Shown piece after piece: positions 1 through 5,316 of a stretch of 5,316 nucleotides of DNA. How positions within the stretch are numbered: position 1 is the first letter of the stretch; each line of letters begins with the position of its first letter. Both the position numbers and the translations under genes were made by a program. The stretch is from Leptospiraceae bacterium UBA2033 (GTDB taxonomy: Bacteria > Spirochaetota > Leptospiria > Leptospirales > Leptospiraceae): the NCBI GenBank assembly GCA_002333425.1, contig DDBL01000165.1, positions 1-5,316 on the forward strand. Direction: 5' to 3'. The notes beneath the pieces were generated by a model that saw only the letters and a program-made list of their open reading frames with translations, was not told the origin of the DNA and made no database searches.

Positions 1-506
1 CCATCGATGCATTAAAAAAAGACTTTTTACAAATTCGTACAGGCAGAGCAAATTCTGCTATGGTAGAAGATATTAAGGTAGAGTATTACGGGGCGTTAAC
101 CCCACTCAACCAAATGGGCTCTATTACCACTCCTGAGCCGCGGCTTATCATGATTACCCCGTATGACAAAACAGTAATCAAAAACATCGAAAAAGCAATC
201 ATGACATCTGGAATGGGATTTTCTCCTAATAATGATGGAGTAGTGGTTCGTATTCCACTTCCTGAGCTTACAGGAGAGAGACGAAAAGAATTAGTAAAAG
301 TTCTAAAACAAAAAAGTGAAGAAAAAAAAGTAGCCATTCGTAATATTCGCCGTGACATCAATGATGACATCAAGCGGGATAATGCTGATTCTTCGCAAGA
401 CCAGATGAAAAGTCTAACTGATCAAACGCAAAAGCTGACTGATTCTTACATAACTAAGATTCAGGAAATGACAGACGCGAAAGAAAAAGAAATCCTAACT
501 GTCTAA
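1..506 (+). CDS. frr: Ribosome recycling factor, 5' end cut off by the window
   Basis: Ribosome recycling factor works in the cytoplasm with EF-G to split the post-termination ribosome so that its subunits can be reused. The reading frame is open from the window edge (first whole codon at base 3) to TAA at 504-506, giving 167 residues. The family is usually about 185 residues, so roughly 18 N-terminal residues lie outside. The ATG at 60 is internal, because the family motif IRTGRAN is encoded just before it (bases 33-53). Further family blocks are VEYYG followed by TPLNQ, the TPYDK segment, the NNDG turn, IPLPELT-ERRKELVK and VAIRNIRRD, the last holding the basic helix that contacts 23S rRNA. 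The C-terminal helix ends in KEKEIL. The family fold is a three-helix bundle with a small hinged domain. All expected blocks are present and nothing looks broken. It sits 5 bases ahead of uppS; pyrH, its usual upstream partner, would be outside the window. Confidence 0.97.
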   Translation, partial: IDALKKDFLQIRTGRANSAMVEDIKVEYYGALTPLNQMGSITTPEPRLIMITPYDKTVIKNIEKAIMTSGMGFSPNNDGVVVRIPLPELTGERRKELVKVLKQKSEEKKVAIRNIRRDINDDIKRDNADSSQDQMKSLTDQTQKLTDSYITKIQEMTDAKEKEILTV

Positions 507-511
507 ACCTT

Positions 512-1231
512 GTGAAACAAAAAACCAAACTCCCCGAACATATTGCCATCATCATGGATGGCAATGGAAGATGGGCAACCACAAAAGGACTCGCTCGTAA
601 AGAAGGTCATAGAGAGGGCTCGCTTGCTATTGATCGACTCATGGACTTGGCAATCGAAATTGGGTTGAAGAATATTTCCCTTTACGCATTCTCCACAGAA
701 AATTGGAAAAGACCAATTACAGAAGTGAGAGCAATTTTTAATTTACTAGAAGAATTTATTGATTCTAGGTTAGATTCTATTTTGAGTAAAAATATCAAAA
801 TCCTTCATTCGGGATCTCGTAAGCTGATTCCCGCAGGTTCTTTGAAGCGCATTGACAGGGCGGTTTCGGCGACTTCTAAAAATACTGGTATTGTGATAAA
901 CTTTTGTTTGAACTATGGCTCACAAGATGAAATTCTAAATGCATTTCACAAAATCATCCAAAACCGAATCAAAAAAAATAAAAACCTAGAAAAAGAAATC
1001 AAAATAGCTGAATTTGAGGAAGCACTCTACACTTACCCACTTCCACCGGTTGATATGTTAATTCGTACCGCAGGAGAAAAAAGAGTTTCCAATTTTTTGC
1101 TATGGCAGATAGCATATGCAGAAATCTATTTTGCAGATACACTCTGGCCTGACTTTGATAAAAAGTCGCTTTTTGAAGCTTTGGATTGGTATGCTAGTAG
1201 AACTAGAAAATTTGGGGGTCTAGAAAAATGA
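512..1231 (+). CDS. uppS: Undecaprenyl diphosphate synthase (cis-prenyltransferase)
   Basis: UppS condenses eight isopentenyl diphosphates onto farnesyl diphosphate in cis to make C55 undecaprenyl diphosphate, the lipid carrier for peptidoglycan and other envelope sugars. The protein has 239 residues, normal for the family. HIAIIMDGNGRWA at residues 10-22 holds the catalytic Asp16. GHREG (32-36) and YAFSTENWKRP (58-68) are the next family blocks, then NYGSQDEI at 134-141. LIRTAGE (183-189), Arg191, Ser193 and SNFLLWQ form the diphosphate-binding region, and Glu204 in AYAEIYF matches the E. coli Mg-binding Glu213. It ends SRTRKFGG. The start is GTG at 512, because the next in-frame Met is Met15, inside the catalytic motif, and no earlier start is in frame. 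No Shine-Dalgarno sequence is visible before it, so coupling to frr, which ends 5 bases earlier, is likely. A lysine-rich segment at 150-164 is probably a variable surface stretch. Its stop overlaps the cdsA start. Confidence 0.97.
   Translation: MKQKTKLPEHIAIIMDGNGRWATTKGLARKEGHREGSLAIDRLMDLAIEIGLKNISLYAFSTENWKRPITEVRAIFNLLEEFIDSRLDSILSKNIKILHSGSRKLIPAGSLKRIDRAVSATSKNTGIVINFCLNYGSQDEILNAFHKIIQNRIKKNKNLEKEIKIAEFEEALYTYPLPPVDMLIRTAGEKRVSNFLLWQIAYAEIYFADTLWPDFDKKSLFEALDWYASRTRKFGGLEK
1228..1231 (+). promoter_or_regulatory. ATGA stop-start overlap coupling uppS and cdsA
   Basis: The cdsA ATG (1228-1230) and the uppS TGA (1229-1231) share bases. This arrangement commonly lets a terminating ribosome restart on the next gene. 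A GGGGG run at 1214-1218 lies 9 bases ahead and may act as a weak ribosome binding site. Confidence 0.8.
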
Positions 1232-2145
1232 AAGAAACAATCATGAGAATTTTGTCAGCAGCGATTCTGCTACCTATATTCATTTTCTCTTTTCAATACA
1301 GTGCATTTTTGTATTATATACCTTTGTTGTTAATGGGGCTTATCATCATTTACCTGGGGTTAAATGAATTTTACAAATTGTCTGATAGGGGAGAGGAAGG
1401 TAGACCCTTTCGGACTACAGGGCTAATTATAGGTTGGATTTTATATGTAATATATTATTTTAATTTTTTATTTCGACAAAACCAAGTAGAACTTCCTTAT
1501 TTTTTAGCAAACTCAGTTCGTTTTTTTAAAGCTGATTATGAGATAGTAGTTATGGTTTTATTTTTAGTAGGATTTTTATCTTACGTATGGCAAATTTTAT
1601 ATCGACCGCTAGATGGTGCTATCTTTTCCGTTAGCACTACGGTACTTGGAGTAATTTATCTTGTTATTCCTCTAGGGCATTTTTTCAAATTACTTTCCCT
1701 TCCTTTTGGAATTTATTATGTTTACCTTGTATGTGGGCTAACCATGATTACAGACGCAGGAGCTTACTTCGGAGGTAGGTTATTCGGAAGGCATCCGGCG
1801 GGACTTAAAATTTCTCCTAAGAAGACCATTGAAGGATATGTTACTGGGAGTATAACAGCAATTATCTACTGTTTTATTGTAAATTATATTTGGACAATAA
1901 CAACGGGTAAACAGCCTCCTTTTGGACTGATCGAAACTATTCTATTTGGATTTATTTTTTCGGTAATTAGTGTTGCTGGAGATCTTGCTGAATCAGCAAT
2001 GAAACGAGATGCTCGCACAAAAGATTCTGCTGGCACAATTCCGGGTCATGGCGGGGTATTGGATTTAGTCGACGCTCTTTTATTTACAATACCTTGTGCG
2101 TATATTTATTTGGTATTAAAAGAAATGGCTGGTTTCGCGATTTAG
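1228..2145 (+). CDS. cdsA: Phosphatidate cytidylyltransferase (CDP-diacylglycerol synthase)
   Basis: CdsA is an inner-membrane enzyme that joins CTP and phosphatidic acid into CDP-diacylglycerol, the precursor of bacterial phospholipids. At 305 residues it is within the family range. It is very hydrophobic, with about eight or nine likely membrane segments (roughly 7-23, 28-46, 63-82, 104-122, 135-150, 162-180, 203-225, 233-253, 281-297). Conserved blocks are TDAGAYFGGRLFG (175-187), SPKKTIEG (196-203) and GDLAES (251-256). The C-terminal family signature runs from Ser256 to Asp282, with KR at 259-260, KD at 265-266 and PGHGG at 272-276. The spacing of Asp252, Asp279 and Asp282 matches the metal-binding aspartates I recall for the Thermotoga enzyme. 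The usual D-R-x-D end of the signature reads D-L-V-D here (Leu280). The start at 1228 gives the ATGA overlap with uppS and has GGGGG at 1214-1218 in front; ATG at 1243 is a weaker alternative. The gene is strikingly T-rich, as expected for a membrane protein. Confidence 0.96.
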   Translation: MKETIMRILSAAILLPIFIFSFQYSAFLYYIPLLLMGLIIIYLGLNEFYKLSDRGEEGRPFRTTGLIIGWILYVIYYFNFLFRQNQVELPYFLANSVRFFKADYEIVVMVLFLVGFLSYVWQILYRPLDGAIFSVSTTVLGVIYLVIPLGHFFKLLSLPFGIYYVYLVCGLTMITDAGAYFGGRLFGRHPAGLKISPKKTIEGYVTGSITAIIYCFIVNYIWTITTGKQPPFGLIETILFGFIFSVISVAGDLAESAMKRDARTKDSAGTIPGHGGVLDLVDALLFTIPCAYIYLVLKEMAGFAI

Positions 2146-2146
2146 G
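2144..2146 (+). promoter_or_regulatory. Short Shine-Dalgarno site supporting the dxr start at 2154
   Basis: AGG overlaps the cdsA stop TAG (2143-2145) and lies 7 bases ahead of ATG 2154. The match is only three bases, but the distance is good. It favours this start over the GTG at 2094, which would overlap cdsA by about 50 bases. Confidence 0.5.
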
Positions 2147-2153
2147 TTTTTCT

Positions 2154-3296
2154 ATGCAGAGACTTTGTCTTTTAGGTGCTTCTGGTTCCGTAGGCGAATC
2201 TACTTTAAAAGTTCTACGTCTATTTCCAGAAGTATTTGAATTATATTCTTTTAGTGTAAATTCCAACTTAGTCAAAGCAAAGTCTATCATAGAAGAGTTT
2301 TCTCCTAGTTATGCGGTGATTACTTCAGACGAAGTGGATAAAACCTTATTAGGTTCTCGTTATAAGAATACGAGAGTTTTGTACGGTGCGTCCAATATGA
2401 GTGAAATCGTAAAAATGACTCCAGTGCATATAGTAGTCACTGCTGTTGTTGGTTCACTCGGTGTTCTTCCAACGATAGCCGCAATAGAAGCAAAGAAAAA
2501 AATCGCGATTGCAAATAAGGAAACGTTAGTCACCTTTGGTCCGTATATTAATTCTCTTTTAGAAAAATACAAAGTAACACTTGTTCCAGTTGACTCTGAG
2601 CATAACGCATTATTTCAATTAGTCGAATCTCAAAAGAGAGAAAATATTGCTTCCCTAACGTTAACCGCGTCGGGTGGATCGTTTAGAGATTTACCAATTG
2701 ACAAATTAAAAAATGTCACCGTAGAAGAAGCATTAAATCATCCAACCTGGAAGATGGGACCTAAGATCACGATTGACTCGGCGGGACTTGTAAACAAAGG
2801 TCTTGAAGTAATCGAAGCACATTTTCTATTTGGTTTTCCCTACGAAAAAATAGAAGTTGTCATTCATCCAGAAAGTATTGTACATGGAATGATCGAATTA
2901 ATTGACGGGGCAACTCTTATGTATGCCTCTCACCCAGATATGATTTATCCAATTGCACATTCTCTATTTTTCCCCAAACTGACTCCCAAGCAGCTAATCG
3001 AGAGTAAACCACCAAAATGGAAAAAACTAAATTTCTGGGAACCAAATTTGAAACGTTATCCGGCACTCACTCTTGCTTACGAAACAGGAAAAAAAGGTGG
3101 AACAGCTCCAGCACTTTTTAATGCAGCAAACGAGGAAGCGGTTAGTTTATTTTTAAATCACAAAATTCAATTTACTCAAATTCCTGAGAAAATTGATTCA
3201 GTTTTACAGTCTATAGCAGTGGAGTACCCTGAAGAACTCGAAGCATTTATGCAAGCAGACATACAGGCTCGAGAATTTATCAGAGGGAATTCCTAG
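2154..3296 (+). CDS. dxr: 1-deoxy-D-xylulose 5-phosphate reductoisomerase
   Basis: Dxr catalyses the NADPH-dependent rearrangement and reduction of DXP to MEP, the first committed step of the non-mevalonate isoprenoid pathway, in the cytoplasm; it is the target of fosmidomycin. The protein has 380 residues. The NADPH-binding loop GASGSVGEST is at 8-17 and IANKETLV at 119-126. The metal ligands are Asp147 and Glu149 in VDSEHNALFQ, with Glu218 in NKGLEVIEA. Substrate and loop residues include Ser173 (ASGG), His196, Trp199, Met201, Ser209, Asn214 and Lys215. All of these align with E. coli positions at a constant offset (3 before, 13 after the first insertion). GGTAPALFNAANEEAV (315-330) marks the C-terminal helical domain. 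A longer frame reaches back to a GTG at 2094, inside cdsA, but ATG 2154 puts the first beta strand right before the nucleotide loop as in homologues, and AGG at 2144-2146 lies 7 bases ahead. Some conserved positions differ (Pro203, Gly245, Ile264). It likely supplies precursors used by UppS. Confidence 0.97.
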   Translation: MQRLCLLGASGSVGESTLKVLRLFPEVFELYSFSVNSNLVKAKSIIEEFSPSYAVITSDEVDKTLLGSRYKNTRVLYGASNMSEIVKMTPVHIVVTAVVGSLGVLPTIAAIEAKKKIAIANKETLVTFGPYINSLLEKYKVTLVPVDSEHNALFQLVESQKRENIASLTLTASGGSFRDLPIDKLKNVTVEEALNHPTWKMGPKITIDSAGLVNKGLEVIEAHFLFGFPYEKIEVVIHPESIVHGMIELIDGATLMYASHPDMIYPIAHSLFFPKLTPKQLIESKPPKWKKLNFWEPNLKRYPALTLAYETGKKGGTAPALFNAANEEAVSLFLNHKIQFTQIPEKIDSVLQSIAVEYPEELEAFMQADIQAREFIRGNS

Positions 3297-3300
3297 GAGG
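3295..3300 (+). promoter_or_regulatory. Strong Shine-Dalgarno site for rseP
   Basis: AGGAGG is the clearest ribosome binding site in the window. Its first two bases belong to the dxr stop codon TAG (3294-3296), so translation of dxr ends on top of the rseP binding site. The distance to the TTG start at 3305 is only 4 bases, shorter than the common 5 to 9. No ATG or GTG sits in frame at a better distance, so this site decides the start in favour of TTG. Confidence 0.85.
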
Positions 3301-3304
3301 ATTT

Positions 3305-5005
3305 TTGGTATTAATTATTTTAGGCGCAGTTTTGATGCTTGGAATTTCTATCTTTATTCATGAATTAGGTCATTTACTTTGTGGAATGCTCGTGGGGGTA
3401 AAAGCGCGTATCTTCTCCATCGGCTATGGTCGCGGAATTTGGAAAAAAAGAGTGGGGGAGACCACATACCAAATCACTGGAATTCCAATTGGCGGTTACG
3501 TCATGTTTAAGGGAGACCAATACGGAAAACGACTCAAAGGTAAAGAAGGCGAACTTCTTTCTACTCCTCCACTAAAGAGAATGATTCCAGTTTTAGGTGG
3601 ACCTTTGTTTAATTTGTTTTTAGGATTTGGAATTTTCTTTGTTCTAGCACTCATGGGAGATAGTTCTTGGGGAAATCGAATTTTCATAGATAAGGCTAAT
3701 CGAGATTATTCAGCAGCATACCAGGCTGGACTTAGGACGGGAGATAGAATTATTGCTATCAACGGAAAATCCATTACTTCTTTTGAAGATATTTTTGCAA
3801 ATGTTGGTTTATCCGGTGGCGAAGAAATTGAAGTTACCTACGCGAGAAATGAAGAAACCAAAAGCATTAAGATAACACCTGACGTTTATTCGGCAGGTGG
3901 GCGACCAACTCTGATGGTAGAGCCTTACGGCGAGCGGCATATTGTTGTTACCTTTAAGTATGCAGAACAGTTTAGCTTTTGGTTAAAAAATCTTTTAGAC
4001 AAAGACAATAAATCAGAGGAATACTACAAAAAGAATTTTCCTGCAGAAGTTGTAACACAGTTAGAAAATAAAAAATCCGAGAAAGAATTAGAAACCAAAC
4101 TTGCCTCCCGCGCAATTGCGTATTTAAAAGACGGGGACATGATTTTAGATGTAGAAGGAAAACCTGTTGCGACTATCGGAGAATTGCAAACCGTTCTTGG
4201 AAATTACCAAAATCAAACGGTTAATATTCATTTGCTTCGTAAAACCTATCCTCTTTTAAATCCTTGGTCAAATGAAGAGTTGACTGTGCAAGTTCCTGTG
4301 CGTGGCTCTGATATTTTAGAATTTACGAATTTAGTCGATGTGAAAGTTCCTGCTTTGACAGTTCGGAATTTGACTCTTGCCGCCCATGATCCCAAACTTT
4401 CTCGAAAACTTTTGAATCTCAGAATTGATGGACAGAAATTCAAAAACTTTGAAGAAATCAAAACTTATTTAAAAACAGTAGATTCAAAAGAAGTCAGTGT
4501 CGAGACCGGCGACTTACAATTTACCGCTAAGTATCGTTTAAAGCCAATTGGACTTTTGGGTTTTATGGCAGATATGAAATTTGTTCCCGAGTCGTCTGAC
4601 AAAAAAAATTCAGTTGCCGATGCATTTTTAATTTCTAGTGAGAAAGTTTACCGCGCAGTAGCCACATCCATGAAAGGAATTGGAATGTTATTCCAGGGAC
4701 TTATCTCTGTAAAAGACAATCTCTCGGGTCCTGTTGGAATTGTACATTCTGCTGGAATGAGTTTAGAATATGGTTGGTTTATGTATTTAAACTTTGTGGC
4801 TAATATCTCTATTGCGCTTATGTTTATGAATTTGCTTCCGATTCCTGTTGCAGACGGTGGGCATTTAGTTCTTTATCTCTATGAGGCAATTGCTGGTAAG
4901 CCGCTTCCGCCTCGTGCGATTGATACCATTTTTAAAGTTGGATTTTTATTTTTATTACTACTGGGAGTATTTGTAACGTTTAACGACGTGTCACGATTTT
5001 TTTAA
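3305..5005 (+). CDS. rseP: RseP-family site-2 zinc metalloprotease with PDZ domains
   Basis: This is an inner-membrane protease that cuts transmembrane segments of its substrates. In E. coli RseP cleaves anti-sigma factor RseA after DegS and removes leftover signal peptides; the substrate here is unknown. The zinc motif HELGH is at 19-23 in the first membrane helix. PIGGYVMFKGD (61-71) is the family's membrane-associated segment, and GGPLFNL (98-104) starts the second helix. A typical PDZ unit (SAAYQAGLRTGDRIIAINGK, 136-155) is followed by a second around 275-313 (KDGDMILDVEGKPV), and by a weaker PDZ-like stretch near 367-416. GPVGIV (475-480) and NLLPIPVADGGH (509-520) carry the third zinc-ligand Asp517, although the usual LDG reads ADG. 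The last helix is near 543-560, and the protein ends FNDVSRFF. At 566 residues it is much longer than E. coli RseP (about 450); the extra length is periplasmic. The start is TTG at 3305 behind AGGAGG; ATG at 3335 would cut into the first helix. Confidence 0.96.
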   Translation: MVLIILGAVLMLGISIFIHELGHLLCGMLVGVKARIFSIGYGRGIWKKRVGETTYQITGIPIGGYVMFKGDQYGKRLKGKEGELLSTPPLKRMIPVLGGPLFNLFLGFGIFFVLALMGDSSWGNRIFIDKANRDYSAAYQAGLRTGDRIIAINGKSITSFEDIFANVGLSGGEEIEVTYARNEETKSIKITPDVYSAGGRPTLMVEPYGERHIVVTFKYAEQFSFWLKNLLDKDNKSEEYYKKNFPAEVVTQLENKKSEKELETKLASRAIAYLKDGDMILDVEGKPVATIGELQTVLGNYQNQTVNIHLLRKTYPLLNPWSNEELTVQVPVRGSDILEFTNLVDVKVPALTVRNLTLAAHDPKLSRKLLNLRIDGQKFKNFEEIKTYLKTVDSKEVSVETGDLQFTAKYRLKPIGLLGFMADMKFVPESSDKKNSVADAFLISSEKVYRAVATSMKGIGMLFQGLISVKDNLSGPVGIVHSAGMSLEYGWFMYLNFVANISIALMFMNLLPIPVADGGHLVLYLYEAIAGKPLPPRAIDTIFKVGFLFLLLLGVFVTFNDVSRFF

Positions 5006-5008
5006 ATT

Positions 5009-5316
5009 ATGAAAGCATCAAATTATATTTTACCAACAACAAAAGAAGACCCTGCCGATGCAGTGGTAGCTTCTCACAAATTAATGATTCGAGCAGGGTT
5101 AGTCAGAAAATCCTCTTCTGGTTTGTATCATTTTCTACCAATGGGACTTCGTGTTTTGAAAAAAATCGAGCGAATTGTTCGAGAAGAAATGGATAAATCT
5201 GGAGCACTCGAATTTGAACTTCCGATTTTGACTCCTGCTGAGATTTGGCAGGAAAGTGGAAGATGGGAGAAAATGGGAAAAGAAATGTTTCGTATTAACG
5301 ATAGACATGACGTTCC
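5009..5316 (+). CDS. proS: Prolyl-tRNA synthetase, 3' end cut off by the window
   Basis: ProS is a class II aminoacyl-tRNA synthetase that charges tRNA-Pro with proline in the cytoplasm. The frame opens at ATG 5009 and runs off the window edge, showing 102 whole codons of a protein that is usually about 570 residues. The N-terminus is of the bacterial type: TTKEDPADAVVASHKLMIRA (10-29 region), then SSGLYHFLPMGLRVLKKIE. Class II motif 1 follows as the helix around 52-64 and the strand ALEFELPIL, with its invariant proline at 72. PAEIWQESGRW (76-86) and the F-R-x-x-D-R-H segment lead toward the ATP-binding region, which lies outside. Only 3 bases separate it from the rseP stop, and I see no Shine-Dalgarno sequence in front, so it is probably translated by coupling. 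The editing insertion domain cannot be judged from this part. The same rseP-proS neighbourhood occurs in Bacillus subtilis. Confidence 0.97.
   Translation, partial: MKASNYILPTTKEDPADAVVASHKLMIRAGLVRKSSSGLYHFLPMGLRVLKKIERIVREEMDKSGALEFELPILTPAEIWQESGRWEKMGKEMFRINDRHDV

Larger units (their letters stand above)
1..5316 (+). other. Single operon frr-uppS-cdsA-dxr-rseP-proS
   Basis: All six genes point the same way with junctions of 5, -4, 8, 8 and 3 bases. No junction has room for a promoter or a hairpin terminator, so one transcript through the whole window is the simplest reading. Promoters inside coding regions cannot be excluded from sequence alone. Both ends of the operon lie outside the window. 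Confidence 0.85.

Noticed and set aside
60..62. ATG at 60 as the frr start.
   Set aside because: The conserved IRTGRAN motif of the family is encoded in the same open frame directly before it, so the true start lies outside the window.
322..329. Runs of eight A in frr (322-329) and uppS (971-978) as possible phase-variable or slippage sites.
   Set aside because: Both lie in intact, normally essential genes of an AT-rich genome, where such runs are expected in lysine-rich segments. Nothing shows a programmed frameshift.
86..373. Minus-strand open frames opposite frr, dxr and rseP (86-373, 2084-2290, 2360-2572, 3496-3687, 4246-4461).
   Set aside because: They lie opposite or mostly opposite well-conserved plus-strand genes, are short, and their translations look like no family I know.
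2094..2153. A 20-residue upstream extension of dxr from a GTG at 2094.
   Set aside because: It overlaps the end of cdsA, adds residues not expected before the first beta strand of Dxr, and ATG 2154 has a better-placed ribosome binding site.
4984..5003. A small inverted repeat (CGTGTCACG) followed by seven T bases at the end of rseP, resembling a terminator.
   Set aside because: Allowing a normal loop leaves a stem of about three base pairs, too weak for an intrinsic terminator. It lies inside the rseP coding region, and proS starts 3 bases after the stop.

Overview
This window is an AT-rich stretch of a bacterial housekeeping operon. Six genes lie head to tail on the + strand in the order frr (5' end missing), uppS, cdsA, dxr, rseP and proS (3' end missing). 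The spaces between genes are 5, -4, 8, 8 and 3 bases, so essentially every base is coding. There is no room for an internal terminator, and I see no RNA gene, mobile element, CRISPR array or long repeat. No minus-strand reading frame looks like a real gene.

Layout: the end of ribosome recycling factor (1-506); undecaprenyl diphosphate synthase on a GTG start (512-1231); CDP-diacylglycerol synthase, overlapping uppS by an ATGA junction (1228-2145); DXP reductoisomerase, best started at the ATG at 2154 (2154-3296); a site-2 protease of the RseP family on a TTG start behind an AGGAGG ribosome binding site (3305-5005); and the first 102 codons of bacterial-type prolyl-tRNA synthetase (5009 to the window end).

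The genes join three jobs. Frr and ProS serve translation. Dxr (MEP pathway, isoprenoid precursors) and UppS (C55 lipid carrier for peptidoglycan and other envelope polymers) serve isoprenoid and wall synthesis. CdsA makes the CDP-diacylglycerol from which phospholipids are built, and RseP is a membrane protease usually tied to envelope-stress signalling. The order frr-uppS-cdsA-dxr-rseP is very widely conserved in bacteria. Here rseP is followed by proS, as in Bacillus subtilis, and not by bamA as in many proteobacteria.

Organism: the AT-rich composition, the protein style and this gene order fit a spirochaete of the Leptospira group best in my judgement. This is inference from recall and not a database match; another AT-rich lineage is possible. 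I found no previously undescribed system here. The points worth a second look are changes at normally conserved motif positions in CdsA, Dxr and RseP, an enlarged periplasmic region in RseP with a possible third PDZ-like unit, and the varied translation starts along the operon.
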